Source: Campylobacter sp. RM6914
GTDB taxonomy: Bacteria > Campylobacterota > Campylobacteria > Campylobacterales > Campylobacteraceae
DNA length: 64,000 bases
NCBI RefSeq assembly: GCF_004803835.1
Contig: NZ_CP012545.1
Coordinates: 1,116,001-1,180,000 of the forward strand
Direction of reading: 5' to 3'
A program made the translations under genes and the position numbers. Shown here one piece after another: positions 8,397 through 17,606 of the stretch (position 1 is its first letter; every line of letters starts with the position of its first letter). The notes beneath the pieces are model-generated. The model ran no database searches. It saw only the letters and a program-made list of their open reading frames with translations, and was not told where the DNA came from.

Positions 8397-9782
8397 TTAT
8401 AATCCCATCTTGCCTGGGTTTAAGATATTATTTGGATCAAAAGCTCTTTTTATCTCTCTAAAAAGCGCCATTTCGGCATCACTAAATGCCAAAGGCATAA
8501 ATTCCGCCTTGCTAATACCTATACCGTGTTCGCCAGAAAGTGTTCCGCCAAGCTCAACCGTTATCTTAAAAATTTCCTCTATCGCCTGATGTCCGTTTTT
8601 AACTTGAGAGGGGTCATTTTTGTCAGCTACCATTACATTTGTATGGACATTTCCATCGCCAGTATGCCCAAAACACGGCACTTTTACACCGTATTTTACA
8701 GATACCTCGGCTATCCTTTTAAGAAGCTCCGGAAGTCTTGAGCGTGGCACCGTGATGTCTTCATTTAACTTTAATGTGCCATAGATATTTATAGCTTGAG
8801 AGCAGTTTCTGCGCGCAAACCAGATGTCATTTCGCTCGCTCGCGTCTTTTGCTATCTTAAATTCACCAGCTCCGTTTTCCTTAAATACACGCTCTATCGT
8901 CGCCAAGTCTTGCTCTAAACCAGCCTCAATATCACCATCTACGTCAGTTATCAGCAATGCCCCTGCTTCTTTTGGTAAACCTTTGGAGAATTTCTCCTCT
9001 ACCGCATTTATACAAAGAGCGTCTAAAAACTCCATAGCTACCGGCGTTACTCCTGCCGCCATACTTTTATATACGGCATTCATGGCAGTTTGGACACTTG
9101 GGAAAATTCCCATTGCCGTCTTGGTAAATTTAGGCTTTGCTATAAGTTTTAACGTGATCTCCGTGATAACAGCTAAAGTGCCCTCTGAGGCTATTAAAAT
9201 TCCTGCTATGTTATAACCTGCAACATCTTTTATAGTGCGTTTTCCAGCACGTATAACCTCGCCATTTGGTAGCACGGCACGAAGTGCCATTACATAGTCT
9301 TTGGTTATGCCGTATTTTGCCGCTCGCATACCGCCTGCATTTTCACTGACATTTCCGCCTATAGTAGAGTAGTCTTGACTGGCAGGATCTGGTGGATAAA
9401 ACAGTCCTTGCTCCTCAACCACGCGCTGCAAGTCCATGTTTATGCAACCTGGTTGCACGACTGCAACCATATTTTGCATATCTATCTCTAAAATTTTATT
9501 CATATGCTTTTCAAAGGCTAAGACCAAGCCGCCTTCATGAGCCAAAGCCCCACCCGTAAACCCGCTTCCCGCACCTCTTGGCACGATTGCAAGCTTGTTT
9601 TCGTTGCAGTATTTTAAAATTTTACTTACATCACTTTCATCCCCAGGAAAGAGCACGCCGTCTGGCAAATGACGCTTTCTAGTTGCGTCATAGCTATATG
9701 CCATTAGGTGAGCTTGATCAAAATAAGCATTATCTTCACCTAGCAAATTTTGAAAGAATTTTATATGTTTTTTGTCTAGCAT
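8397..9782 (-). CDS. glcD: FAD-linked oxidase, GlcD family (glycolate/lactate dehydrogenase type)
   Basis: A 461-residue flavoprotein. The PCMH-type FAD domain shows IVPRGAGSGFTGGAL near residue 65 and the GGNVSENAGGMRAAKYG stretch near 141; the C-terminal FAD-oxidase domain ends with CFGHTGDGNVHTN and LSGEHGIG..K, the usual substrate/flavin residues. Members oxidise 2-hydroxy acids such as glycolate or D-lactate; the exact substrate cannot be read from sequence. No glcE or glcF partner lies beside it. It is followed two bases later by no coupled gene; upstream comes the secreted protein at 10507. Confidence 0.88.
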   Translation of the reverse strand: MLDKKHIKFFQNLLGEDNAYFDQAHLMAYSYDATRKRHLPDGVLFPGDESDVSKILKYCNENKLAIVPRGAGSGFTGGALAHEGGLVLAFEKHMNKILEIDMQNMVAVVQPGCINMDLQRVVEEQGLFYPPDPASQDYSTIGGNVSENAGGMRAAKYGITKDYVMALRAVLPNGEVIRAGKRTIKDVAGYNIAGILIASEGTLAVITEITLKLIAKPKFTKTAMGIFPSVQTAMNAVYKSMAAGVTPVAMEFLDALCINAVEEKFSKGLPKEAGALLITDVDGDIEAGLEQDLATIERVFKENGAGEFKIAKDASERNDIWFARRNCSQAINIYGTLKLNEDITVPRSRLPELLKRIAEVSVKYGVKVPCFGHTGDGNVHTNVMVADKNDPSQVKNGHQAIEEIFKITVELGGTLSGEHGIGISKAEFMPLAFSDAEMALFREIKRAFDPNNILNPGKMGL

Positions 9783-9784
9783 AA

Positions 9785-10507
9785 CTATCTCTCTTTATCA
9801 AACAGCAAGTCATAGTGCTGGTCGTAATTATTAATATGCGCGCTATCTAGCTTCCAAAACACCGTATCTATCCCACTAACTCTAGTATAAAATGGCAGTT
9901 GATAGTATTCAACTTCACCTGTTTCAAATTCTTTTAAAATTTCAAAACTTTGGCAGTCGGCAAAGACGCTTCTTCCGTCCATAGCAACAAAGATAAGTCC
10001 TGCCGCACTTTGTGAACACATCTTTCTAAAGTCATCGCGATTTGGATTTGGCTTATATTCATAACTTAAATAAGCACCGACAAGATCGGGATGTATAAAT
10101 ATCATATTAGGAAAAGCAGAAACTATCTCATCATAAATTTCTTTATTTGGAACAACGATAACGGAACGATTATAAAGGTAGTTTAACACCACCGTATCAC
10201 CTACCTTAGGTGCAACTCCAGGTAAAGGAAGGGCTGATTGCTCAAGCATATCAAACACTTCAAATCTAACCTTAGCAAAGCCGCCGCTTTTAGATACAAC
10301 GCTAACACGAGCTATGATCGTGCTTTGTGTATTAAATTTATGAAGCACTACGCCGCTTGAACCAAGAACTATCTCCGGACTATCTACGATCGTAGCCGTA
10401 TCATCTGCATCTATGCTTAAAATCGGGGTTTTGTATTCATTAAAATGAAAACTGGCCGCAAAAACAGAATTTAAAAAAAACAGTAAAATAAAAACAAAAC
10501 GCTTCAA
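9785..10507 (-). CDS. Secreted protein of unknown function
   Basis: A 240-residue exported protein: residues 1-18 form a Sec signal peptide ending in VFA-A. The mature part is mixed beta, with plasma-like repeats of short strands and a conserved-looking CSQSAAGLIFVAMDGRSVFADCQS pair of cysteines around residues 165-187 that could form a disulfide. I recognise no family. The start is TTG, well placed behind AGGAG; no in-frame ATG fits. It is two bases upstream of glcD and shares its promoter; C. jejuni has an uncharacterised protein at this position as I recall. Confidence 0.75.
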   Translation of the reverse strand: MKRFVFILLFFLNSVFAASFHFNEYKTPILSIDADDTATIVDSPEIVLGSSGVVLHKFNTQSTIIARVSVVSKSGGFAKVRFEVFDMLEQSALPLPGVAPKVGDTVVLNYLYNRSVIVVPNKEIYDEIVSAFPNMIFIHPDLVGAYLSYEYKPNPNRDDFRKMCSQSAAGLIFVAMDGRSVFADCQSFEILKEFETGEVEYYQLPFYTRVSGIDTVFWKLDSAHINNYDQHYDLLFDKER

Positions 10508-10540
10508 GCAACATCTCCTGTGTATTCTAAAATTTTAATG

Positions 10541-10546
10541 ATTATA
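10541..10546 (-). promoter_or_regulatory. Candidate -10 box for the secreted protein–glcD unit
   Basis: A perfect TATAAT on the minus strand, 33 bases before the TTG start at 10507. Confidence 0.5.
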
Positions 10547-10590
10547 GCTTAAGTTACTTTATTTTTTGCAAAATTTAAAGAAATTTTTAG

Positions 10591-10596
10591 TAAAAT
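10591..10596 (+). promoter_or_regulatory. Candidate -10 box for the M23 peptidase
   Basis: TAAAAT preceded by TTTTTAG, 28 bases before the ATG at 10625. It faces the divergent TATAAT at 10541. Confidence 0.45.
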
Positions 10597-10624
10597 CAAA
10601 TCTATTTTTACGCTAAGGATGTTG

Positions 10625-11794
10625 ATGCTACGGGCTTTTACAACTTTTTTATTATTATTTATAAATTTATACGCCATAAATCCGACCGTAGAAGAGCTAA
10701 GCTGGCCAAATGGTATATCATTTTTAAATTTCTTAGAAAACAACAAAATGCCGCTTTCGCTTTTTTATGAACTTTCAAGCGAAGATAAAGAGCTTGCTGC
10801 AGAGATAATTGCAGGAACAAAATACCAAATTTTAAAAGACAAAGACCAAAACACTATCCAGGTTTTAGTTCCTGTTAGTGACGAGTTGCAGCTACATATC
10901 TTTAGAGATAAAAAAGATAATTTTAGCCTTGAGTTCATACCTATATCATACCAGTCTTACGATAAAGTAGTAAACATCAGCATACAAAAGTCACTCTCTG
11001 AAGATCTGTTTGACTACACAGGCTCTGCATCTCTTGGAATAGCGATAAGGCAAATTTTTAAAGGCGAGGATATAGACTTTAAAAAACTTCAAAAAGGCGA
11101 CCGCATAGTGGTTGTTTATAACCAAAAGATCCGCATGGGAAAGCCGTTTAATACGCCTGAAATTTATGCCGCCATGATAGAAACAAGAAATAAACGCTAC
11201 ACGATGTATAAATTTGAAGATAAATTTTACGATAAAAACGGCAAAAAAAACGATAAATTTCTGCTTGTCCGCCCGTTATTAAATGCTCGCATAACATCAC
11301 CTTTTACAACAAAACGCTTCCATCCTATCTTGCAAAGATACCGCGCTCACTTAGGTGTTGATTATGGTGCTCCAAGAGGAACTCCGATACGATCTGCAGG
11401 AGATGGAACAGTAAAATTTGTAGGAACTAAAAGTGGATACGGCAAAGTTGTTATCATAAAACATGCCGGTGGCTACGAAACACTTTACGCGCACGTAAAC
11501 GGCTTTGCTAAAGGACTTAAAACAGGTCAGAGCGTAAAACAAGGCGCACTAATAGCATATGTTGGCTCAAGCGGGCTTAGCACGGGACCGCATTTACACT
11601 TTGGTCTTTACCAATCAAACAAACCTATTAATCCAGAAAGCGCGCTTAAGACGGTTAAAAGCGTAACAAACGCAAAAGAGATGGCTAAATTTAAAGGCGT
11701 AGTAAGTTCAAATGACGCCCTAATAAAAAAAGCTATAGCGCAAGGTGAAACGGATAAGAAATTTGAATTTTTTCCAAATATTATAGAATTTTAA
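10625..11794 (+). CDS. M23-family peptidoglycan endopeptidase, periplasmic
   Basis: A LytM-type zinc endopeptidase of 389 residues that should cut peptidoglycan cross-links. A signal peptide (residues 1-17, ending YA) leads to a long N-terminal domain and the catalytic domain at about 225-330, with the metal ligands in HLGVDYGAP and HLHFG and the intervening YETLYAHVN. Related Helicobacter and Campylobacter peptidases (Csd/Pgp families) set helical cell shape; which one this matches is not decided here. I prefer the ATG at 10625 over 10619 because AAGGA lies five bases before it and would overlap the earlier ATG. Confidence 0.88.
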   Translation: MLRAFTTFLLLFINLYAINPTVEELSWPNGISFLNFLENNKMPLSLFYELSSEDKELAAEIIAGTKYQILKDKDQNTIQVLVPVSDELQLHIFRDKKDNFSLEFIPISYQSYDKVVNISIQKSLSEDLFDYTGSASLGIAIRQIFKGEDIDFKKLQKGDRIVVVYNQKIRMGKPFNTPEIYAAMIETRNKRYTMYKFEDKFYDKNGKKNDKFLLVRPLLNARITSPFTTKRFHPILQRYRAHLGVDYGAPRGTPIRSAGDGTVKFVGTKSGYGKVVIIKHAGGYETLYAHVNGFAKGLKTGQSVKQGALIAYVGSSGLSTGPHLHFGLYQSNKPINPESALKTVKSVTNAKEMAKFKGVVSSNDALIKKAIAQGETDKKFEFFPNIIEF

Positions 11795-11803
11795 AGAGGC
11801 GAA

Positions 11804-13171
11804 ATGGGCGCAGAACTTGAAGAAGCTAAAGAGATAATAGATCAACATCTAAACGAAGAAAACGAAAAGGTTGATCTTACGCCGTATGATCTGGCTCAAC
11901 ACCTTAAAACCTTAAAAAAACATGACGAAGATCTTTATAATGAATACCTTGAAAAGCTAGATCCTGAAAGTCTTGGTGACGTAGCTATCGAACTTCCTGA
12001 TCACATGCTAAAAGACGTGATCGAAACCATCCCTTCAGAGAAGATCGTCGAAGCACTTGAAGAGCTTGAAAGTGACGACGCTACAGATCTTTTGCAATAC
12101 ATCGAAGATATCGATGAGGAAAAAGCAAAAGAGCTTTTTGACGGACTTGACAAAGAGGATCAAGACGAAATTTTACGTCTTAGAAGCTACGACGAAAACG
12201 AAGCCGGCGCATATATGCAGACCGAGCTTTTTAGTGCAAATTTAAACGAAAAACTAAGCACGGCGGTTGAGCGACTAAGAGAGCAAAAAGAGCTTGGCGA
12301 ACTAGAAAACGTCTCGCAACTGTTTATAACCGATGAAAGGCACATCTTAAAATTTGCCATACCGCTTGAGGATTTGATACTTTTTGACTTTAACTCTAGC
12401 CTAAAAGATATCATAGAAAAAAGTGAAGAGGATAAATACAAACCGCACGTTGCTATGGACAACGACCCTATAGAAGAGGTAGTAGAGGTTGTTCAGGATT
12501 ATGATATGAACTCTATAGCCGTTGTGGACACGAGAGGAGTTTTGCTTGGTCGTATCACAACAGATGACATTCACGACTTTATTCAAGAGCGAGCAACGGA
12601 ACAAATTTATAACCTCGCAAACGTAGGTGATGCCGATGAAGAGGAAAATTCTCTCTTAAATGCAACCAGATCAAGAGGAATTTGGCTTTTTGTAAATTTA
12701 TTTACCGCTATCATCTCATCAAGCATCATAGGTCTTTTTGACGACGCTATCGCAAGCTATGTCGCGCTTGCCGTTTTGATGCCCATAGTTGCTTCAATGG
12801 GCGGCAATACCGGCACTCAAGCACTTACTGTTACCGTTAGACGCCTAGCTCTTGGCGAGATAGAATTTAAAAACGCCAAACCAGCCCTTATCCGAGAGCT
12901 TGGTATCGCTTTTATTAACGGACTTATCTTTGCGGTGTTAATCGGGCTTGTGGCGGCATTTTGGTTTAACAGACCGATGCTTGGCGTTGTTATAGGAACA
13001 GCCATGCTTACAAATTTCTTCTTTGCCGGATTTTTTGGCACGGTGATACCGCTGGCTTTAAAGAAATTTAACATCGATCCTGCTGTTGGCTCAAGCGTTT
13101 TACTTACTACAGTAACTGATGTAGTTGGATTTTTTAGCTTTTTAGGACTTGCAAAATGGATACTACTATAA
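11804..13171 (+). CDS. mgtE: Magnesium transporter MgtE
   Basis: A 455-residue Mg2+ channel/transporter. Domains in order: MgtE N superhelix (about 20-130, with repeated acidic DDATDLLQYIEDID-like motifs), paired CBS domains (about 140-265, e.g. NSIAVVDTRGVLLGRITTDD), and five C-terminal membrane helices (about 290-455) holding the signature MGGNTGTQAL. The start ATG follows AGAGGCG by four bases. The gene is ten bases behind the M23 peptidase and overlaps the Nudix gene by 16 bases. Confidence 0.95.
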   Translation: MGAELEEAKEIIDQHLNEENEKVDLTPYDLAQHLKTLKKHDEDLYNEYLEKLDPESLGDVAIELPDHMLKDVIETIPSEKIVEALEELESDDATDLLQYIEDIDEEKAKELFDGLDKEDQDEILRLRSYDENEAGAYMQTELFSANLNEKLSTAVERLREQKELGELENVSQLFITDERHILKFAIPLEDLILFDFNSSLKDIIEKSEEDKYKPHVAMDNDPIEEVVEVVQDYDMNSIAVVDTRGVLLGRITTDDIHDFIQERATEQIYNLANVGDADEEENSLLNATRSRGIWLFVNLFTAIISSSIIGLFDDAIASYVALAVLMPIVASMGGNTGTQALTVTVRRLALGEIEFKNAKPALIRELGIAFINGLIFAVLIGLVAAFWFNRPMLGVVIGTAMLTNFFFAGFFGTVIPLALKKFNIDPAVGSSVLLTTVTDVVGFFSFLGLAKWILL

Positions 13172-13752
13172 CTGATATTAAAATTTTAGAATGCACAGAC
13201 TCAAAATTTGTCCGTCCTTACAGGATCAGCTTCACGCAAGACGGTATGCGCCGCAACTGGGACTGCGTGCATGTGCACGATAGTGTTTCGATATTGCTTT
13301 ATCATGAGAACAAGGATGCTTTCTTACTAGTTAAGCAGTTTCGCCCTCCTATCTGGTATAACCTAAGCAAGAGTGGAGAAAATTATGAAGAAATGGGCTA
13401 CACATACGAACTTTGCGCCGGGCTTATGGATAAGGGCTTAAGCGAAGAGCAAACCATCAAAGAAGAGGCTATCGAAGAGGTTGGCTTTAAGTTATATAGT
13501 GTCGAGAAAATAGCCGTCACACACGGAGCTCTTGGCTTTGGAGGCAACAAGCAAACAATGTTTTACGCAGCTATTAACGACGATATGAAGATAGGTAGTG
13601 GCGGCGGGATAGACGGTGAACGCATAGAGCTTGTCTATCTTAAACTAGAGCAAGTGCGCGAATTTATGACAAATGAACAAAAGATTAAATCCCCAGGTTT
13701 ACTTTTCGCATTTATGTGGTGGGGAAACAAATTTAAAAGAGATATAGTATAA
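13156..13752 (+). CDS. Nudix hydrolase, UDP-sugar/ADP-sugar pyrophosphatase type
   Basis: A 198-residue Nudix enzyme. The box is at residues 89-111 (GLMDKG then LSEEQTIKEEAIEEVGF). The E..EE core (KEEAIEEVG) is present, and the extra residues after GLMDKG resemble the NUDT14-like group that hydrolyses UDP-glucose or ADP-ribose. The N-terminal VHVHDSVSILLYHE and FRPP stretch fits the same group. Translation probably couples to mgtE since the ATG lies inside the last codons of mgtE. The precise substrate is inference. Confidence 0.85.
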   Translation: MDTTITDIKILECTDSKFVRPYRISFTQDGMRRNWDCVHVHDSVSILLYHENKDAFLLVKQFRPPIWYNLSKSGENYEEMGYTYELCAGLMDKGLSEEQTIKEEAIEEVGFKLYSVEKIAVTHGALGFGGNKQTMFYAAINDDMKIGSGGGIDGERIELVYLKLEQVREFMTNEQKIKSPGLLFAFMWWGNKFKRDIV

Positions 13753-13808
13753 ATTTACGCGATATCAAAGAAATTATAAAATAAACATTTATCTTAAAAT
13801 CGTTAAAT

Positions 13809-13889
13809 TTAAAAAGAAATCTTTTTTAATATCGCAAACAAAATAACAAACGCCAAAAAAATACCTACAAGCAAAATGTAATCAGACAT
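13809..13889 (-). CDS. Candidate 26-residue single-span membrane protein
   Basis: An unlisted small ORF on the minus strand: MSDYILLVGIF, then a continuous hydrophobic helix to about residue 21, and the basic tail KKISF. A GGAG ribosome site ends six bases before this ATG; an in-frame ATG four codons earlier (13901) would give 30 residues but has no good site. A TACAAT -10 box lies upstream. The peptide resembles small helper subunits in size and layout only; no family is recognised. It is divergent from ppk and convergent with the Nudix gene. Confidence 0.5.
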   Translation of the reverse strand: MSDYILLVGIFLAFVILFAILKKISF

Positions 13890-13919
13890 TTTTAGCTCCA
13901 TTTGTGAAACTTCTTCGGT

Positions 13920-13925
13920 ATTGTA
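13920..13925 (-). promoter_or_regulatory. Candidate -10 box for the 26-residue ORF
   Basis: TACAAT on the minus strand preceded by TTTGT. It would start transcription near 13913, about 24 bases before the preferred ATG. Confidence 0.4.
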
Positions 13926-13988
13926 ACAAATTTTTTAAAAACCTGCAAAATTTAAACATAATAAAGATATTTATTAAGGCAAATATCA

Positions 13989-13994
13989 TACAAT
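13989..13994 (+). promoter_or_regulatory. Candidate -10 box for ppk
   Basis: TACAAT, 23 bases before the ppk ATG, ahead of the AAAGGATAAT ribosome site. Confidence 0.35.
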
Positions 13995-14017
13995 AAAACA
14001 AAAATCAAAGGATAATA

Positions 14018-16111
14018 ATGAGTAGAAAACAAAGCCTTTTTATAAACAGAGAACTTAGCTGGCTTCGTTTTAATTCGCGAGTTTTAGCACAATGCAACAA
14101 AGACATTCCTCTGCTTGAAAAGCTTAAATTTTTAGCCATTTATACGACAAATTTGGACGAATTTTATATGATACGTATAGCTGGTCTTAAACAACTTTTT
14201 GCCGCAGGTGTAGTAACTAGCGGTAGTGACGAAATGAGCCCGTTAGATCAGCTTAGAGAGATACGAAAATACCTGCAAAACGAACATAAAATCGTAGAAG
14301 CGCACTATAACGATGTTAAAAATTCTCTCGCGAAAGAGAATTTATTTATCAAAAACTACGAAGAGCTTGATGAGGGTTTAAAACAAAAATGCGACACATA
14401 CTTTTTCTCAAATATTTTACCTGTAATAGTTCCTATCGCTGTTGATGCGACGCACCCTTTTCCGCATTTAAATAACCTTAGTTTTTCGCTAGCCGTGAAA
14501 CTTTCAGACGTAGAGCATCCTGAAATTTTAAAATACGGCATGATACGAATTTCTCGTGTTTTACCAAGATTCATACAGCCAAACGAGAATGTCTACGTGC
14601 CTATCGAAACGATAGTAAAACGCCACGCAGAAGAGATATTTCCAGGATATAAGCTCATTAGCTCATGCGTGTTTAGAGTTACCAGAAACGCCGATATAGT
14701 CATAGAAGAGGAAGAAGCCGATGACTTTATGATGATACTAGAACAAGGCTTAAAGCTTCGCAGAAAAGGCGCTTTTGTCCGCATGCAAATCGCTCATGAC
14801 GCAGACCCAGAGATACTTGAATTTTTAAATTCTCACATGAAAATTTTCCACAAAGATATTTATTATTCAAAGATACCACTAACATTAAGCTCGCTTTGGC
14901 AAATCGCCTCAAACAAGGATTTTAGTCATCTTGCAAATCCTCTTTATACGCCAAAAACTCTCCCGCCATTTGGAGAAAATATTAATATCTTTGAAGCTAT
15001 CGATAAAGAAGACATTATGTTAATGCACCCTTATGAGAGCTTTGATCCGGTTGTGCAGTTTGTAAAAGAGGCGAGCAAAGATCCAAAGGTTATTTCAATA
15101 CGCATGACGCTTTATAGGGTCGATAAAAACTCGCCTATAATCCAAAGTCTAATAGACGCTGCAAGTGATGGCAAACAAGTAACGGTAATGGTTGAGCTAA
15201 AGGCGCGTTTTGACGAGGAAAATAACCTACACTGGGCAAAAGAGTTAGAAAACGCCGGCGCACATGTTATATACGGTATAACAGGATTTAAAGTCCATGC
15301 TAAAGTTAGTCAGGTCATCAGACAAGTTGGAGATAAACTTAAATTTTACATGCATTTTGGAACAGGCAACTACAACGGTAGTTCTGCAAAAATTTACACC
15401 GATATTAGTCTATTTACTTCAAGAAATGAATTTGCCAACGACTCGACGATATTTTTCCATATCCTTTCTGGCTATAATAAAAATCGCCGCCTTCAAACCC
15501 TCTCAATGTCGCCATTTCAGATAAAAGAGCGCATCATAGAAAAAATAAAATTTGAAGCAAGCAAAGGCAAAGAGGGTAGGATCATCGCCAAAATGAATGC
15601 TCTTATAGACACCGATGTCATAAACGAGCTAAGCAAAGCCTCAAATGCAGGAGTAAAGATCGATCTTATCGTAAGAGGCGTATGTGGACTTAGGCCAAAT
15701 GTAGCAGGTAAAAGCGAAAATATCCGTGTGCGTTCAATCGTCGGCAAGTATCTAGAACACGCGAGAATTCTATACTTTAAACACGCTGAGCCTAAAATTT
15801 ATATCTCAAGCGCCGACTGGATGCCTAGAAATTTAGAGCGTCGACTGGAGCTTATGACGCCTATTTACGAGCCTAGACTTCAAGAGCGAATGCTTGAACT
15901 TTTAGAACTTCAACTAAGCGATAACGAACTAGCATTTGAGCTGCAACAAGACGGCGAATACAAACAACTAACGGTAAAAGATAACGAAAAGTCAATAAAT
16001 AGCCATGATGTTTTAGAAGCTTATGTAAATAAAATTTACAAATCCCTAAAGAAAGACACGGATAAGGCAAAAGCCGATCTTATCGCAACAAAACTACTAA
16101 AAGAGAGTTAA
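14018..16111 (+). CDS. ppk: Polyphosphate kinase 1
   Basis: Ppk1 polymerises ATP gamma-phosphate into polyphosphate, which in Campylobacter affects stress survival and virulence. The 697-residue protein carries N domain ([12 protein letters not shown] at residues 8-19), head domain, and two PLD-like C domains. The autophosphorylated histidine region is KVHAKVSQ followed by MHFGTGNYN, and C2 shows [12 protein letters not shown] and EHARILYF. Length is normal. It stands alone between a promoter and a strong terminator. Confidence 0.96.
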   Translation: MSRKQSLFINRELSWLRFNSRVLAQCNKDIPLLEKLKFLAIYTTNLDEFYMIRIAGLKQLFAAGVVTSGSDEMSPLDQLREIRKYLQNEHKIVEAHYNDVKNSLAKENLFIKNYEELDEGLKQKCDTYFFSNILPVIVPIAVDATHPFPHLNNLSFSLAVKLSDVEHPEILKYGMIRISRVLPRFIQPNENVYVPIETIVKRHAEEIFPGYKLISSCVFRVTRNADIVIEEEEADDFMMILEQGLKLRRKGAFVRMQIAHDADPEILEFLNSHMKIFHKDIYYSKIPLTLSSLWQIASNKDFSHLANPLYTPKTLPPFGENINIFEAIDKEDIMLMHPYESFDPVVQFVKEASKDPKVISIRMTLYRVDKNSPIIQSLIDAASDGKQVTVMVELKARFDEENNLHWAKELENAGAHVIYGITGFKVHAKVSQVIRQVGDKLKFYMHFGTGNYNGSSAKIYTDISLFTSRNEFANDSTIFFHILSGYNKNRRLQTLSMSPFQIKERIIEKIKFEASKGKEGRIIAKMNALIDTDVINELSKASNAGVKIDLIVRGVCGLRPNVAGKSENIRVRSIVGKYLEHARILYFKHAEPKIYISSADWMPRNLERRLELMTPIYEPRLQERMLELLELQLSDNELAFELQQDGEYKQLTVKDNEKSINSHDVLEAYVNKIYKSLKKDTDKAKADLIATKLLKES

Positions 16112-16134
16112 GTCCCGCAGTTTGTGGGACTTTT
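16111..16134 (+). terminator. Intrinsic terminator of ppk
   Basis: AGTCCCGCA (16111-16119) pairs with TGTGGGACT (16123-16131), one G-U pair, three-base loop, followed by TTT. It begins at the last base of the ppk stop codon. Confidence 0.75.
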
Positions 16135-16155
16135 GCCTTTATTAAATTTAATTCC

Positions 16156-16950
16156 CTAAACCAAAACAGGTTCGGGTTTTAGCTTCATGCTTGGAGCGGT
16201 TTTGCTAAATTTAATCAAATCTTCTGTTGTTTGAACGCTAAATGGAAGTCTAGAGAGTGAAATTTTTAAAATTTCAGCTGCAGCTATCGCGTCATTTAAG
16301 GCACGATGATGAAGGTTGTTGATGCCAAGTAACTCTTTTAACGAGCCAAGGCCGTATTTTTCAGAGGCTATCGTCCTGCGAGCTAGATCTATGGTGCAAA
16401 GTTTGCGATTTAGAAGCATTCCTAGCCCTATTTGATCCAAGCTTTGCGAGATAAATCCATAATCAAAATTTACATTATGAGCAACAAAAAGTGATGTTCC
16501 TAAAAATAATTTAAATTTCTCCAAAACATAGCTAAGGCTTGGAGCACCCACCAAATCATCTGTGCTTATGCCTGTTAGCTCTGTTATGTTTTCAGGAACA
16601 AACGGCGCTGAAACAAAGCTTTCAAAACGCCCTATTTCGACTGAATTTTTTATCTTTACCGCACCTATTTCTATTATTTGCCCGGTATTTATACCACCGC
16701 TTGTCTCTATATCTACCACACAAATTTCTTGCTCGCTTATGTCCCTAAAGCGCGTTAAAAGCTCAATCTCATTTTGTTCTGTCTTTATGATATCAAGCCC
16801 CAAAGCACACCACATATCAATATCTCTAACATCCATAAATCCACTTAACTCTTCTATATCTGAAAATTTGGATATGAACTCGTAGTAGCCCATGTTATGG
16901 GTGCATAGTAAATTTAAGAGATTATCAAGACGTTGTTTTCTTGGCTTCAA
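16156..16950 (-). CDS. dnaQ: DnaQ-like 3'-5' exonuclease
   Basis: A 264-residue DEDDh exonuclease. Motifs: Exo I VVDIETSG near residue 77, Exo II HNVNFDYGF near 157, Exo III HRALND near 217. About 70 extra N-terminal residues precede the nuclease domain. It could be the proofreading epsilon subunit of DNA polymerase III or a free PolC/DnaQ-type exonuclease; epsilon-class genomes often carry more than one, so the symbol is provisional. The gene overlaps rpe by four bases and is the last of a minus-strand run. Confidence 0.85.
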   Translation of the reverse strand: MKPRKQRLDNLLNLLCTHNMGYYEFISKFSDIEELSGFMDVRDIDMWCALGLDIIKTEQNEIELLTRFRDISEQEICVVDIETSGGINTGQIIEIGAVKIKNSVEIGRFESFVSAPFVPENITELTGISTDDLVGAPSLSYVLEKFKLFLGTSLFVAHNVNFDYGFISQSLDQIGLGMLLNRKLCTIDLARRTIASEKYGLGSLKELLGINNLHHRALNDAIAAAEILKISLSRLPFSVQTTEDLIKFSKTAPSMKLKPEPVLV

Positions 16951-17600
16951 AACTCAAGCTTTATCGCGCGGATCGCCTCCGCGTATGAATTTGATGAAAA
17001 TACATAATTGCCCGCGACCAAGATATCCGCTCCTGCCTCATCAAGATCTGGCGCATTTAAGCCATTTACTCCGCCGTCAACCTCGATCATACATTTTGCA
17101 TTTTTCTTTTCTATTAGCTCTCTTAGTGCACGAATTTTTTCATAAACAACAGGCATAAAGCTTTGCCCGCCAAAACCAGGATTTACGCTCATTAAAAGCA
17201 CCATATCCACTTCGCTAACTATATGTTCGATCGAATTTACCGGAGTATGCGGGTTTAAGACGATACCTGGACTTACGCCATTTTTACGGATATGGTCTAT
17301 CAGTCTTAAAGGATGCTTTTCCTCTTCTATGTGAAATGTTAAAAATTTAGGCTTTAAGGGTAAGAAAAGATCAACAAAAAACGGGTTATTCTCAACCATT
17401 AAATGTATATCAAGAGGTTTTGTGGCCACCTTTGCCACGGCATTTACAACAAGCGGTCCGATGGTTAAATTTGGTACAAAATGCCCATCCATAACATCAA
17501 CATGGATAAGATCCGCACCGGCTTCACAGATAGCTTTTATCTCCTCATCAAGCCTTCCAAAGTCAGCTGATAAAATACTAGGAGCTACATACATTATCAT
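16947..17600 (-). CDS. rpe: Ribulose-phosphate 3-epimerase
   Basis: Interconverts ribulose-5-phosphate and xylulose-5-phosphate. The 217-residue TIM barrel has all signatures: APSILSADF at the start, HVDVMDGHFVPNLTIGP with metal ligands, LLMSVNPGFGGQSF, and EVDGGVN near the end. It is six bases after the STAS/CheX-type gene and overlaps the exonuclease, so all four genes from 19728 down to 16156 are probably cotranscribed. Confidence 0.96.
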   Translation of the reverse strand: MIMYVAPSILSADFGRLDEEIKAICEAGADLIHVDVMDGHFVPNLTIGPLVVNAVAKVATKPLDIHLMVENNPFFVDLFLPLKPKFLTFHIEEEKHPLRLIDHIRKNGVSPGIVLNPHTPVNSIEHIVSEVDMVLLMSVNPGFGGQSFMPVVYEKIRALRELIEKKNAKCMIEVDGGVNGLNAPDLDEAGADILVAGNYVFSSNSYAEAIRAIKLEF

Positions 17601-17606
17601 TTTTCC

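Noticed and set aside
10619-10624. Earlier in-frame ATG for the M23 peptidase
   Set aside because: It overlaps the AAGGA ribosome site, so the ATG at 10625 is the better start.
11243-11250. Run of eight A in the M23 peptidase gene
   Set aside because: Campylobacter phase variation usually uses poly-G/C; A-runs of this length are common in this AT-rich DNA and the frame is intact.
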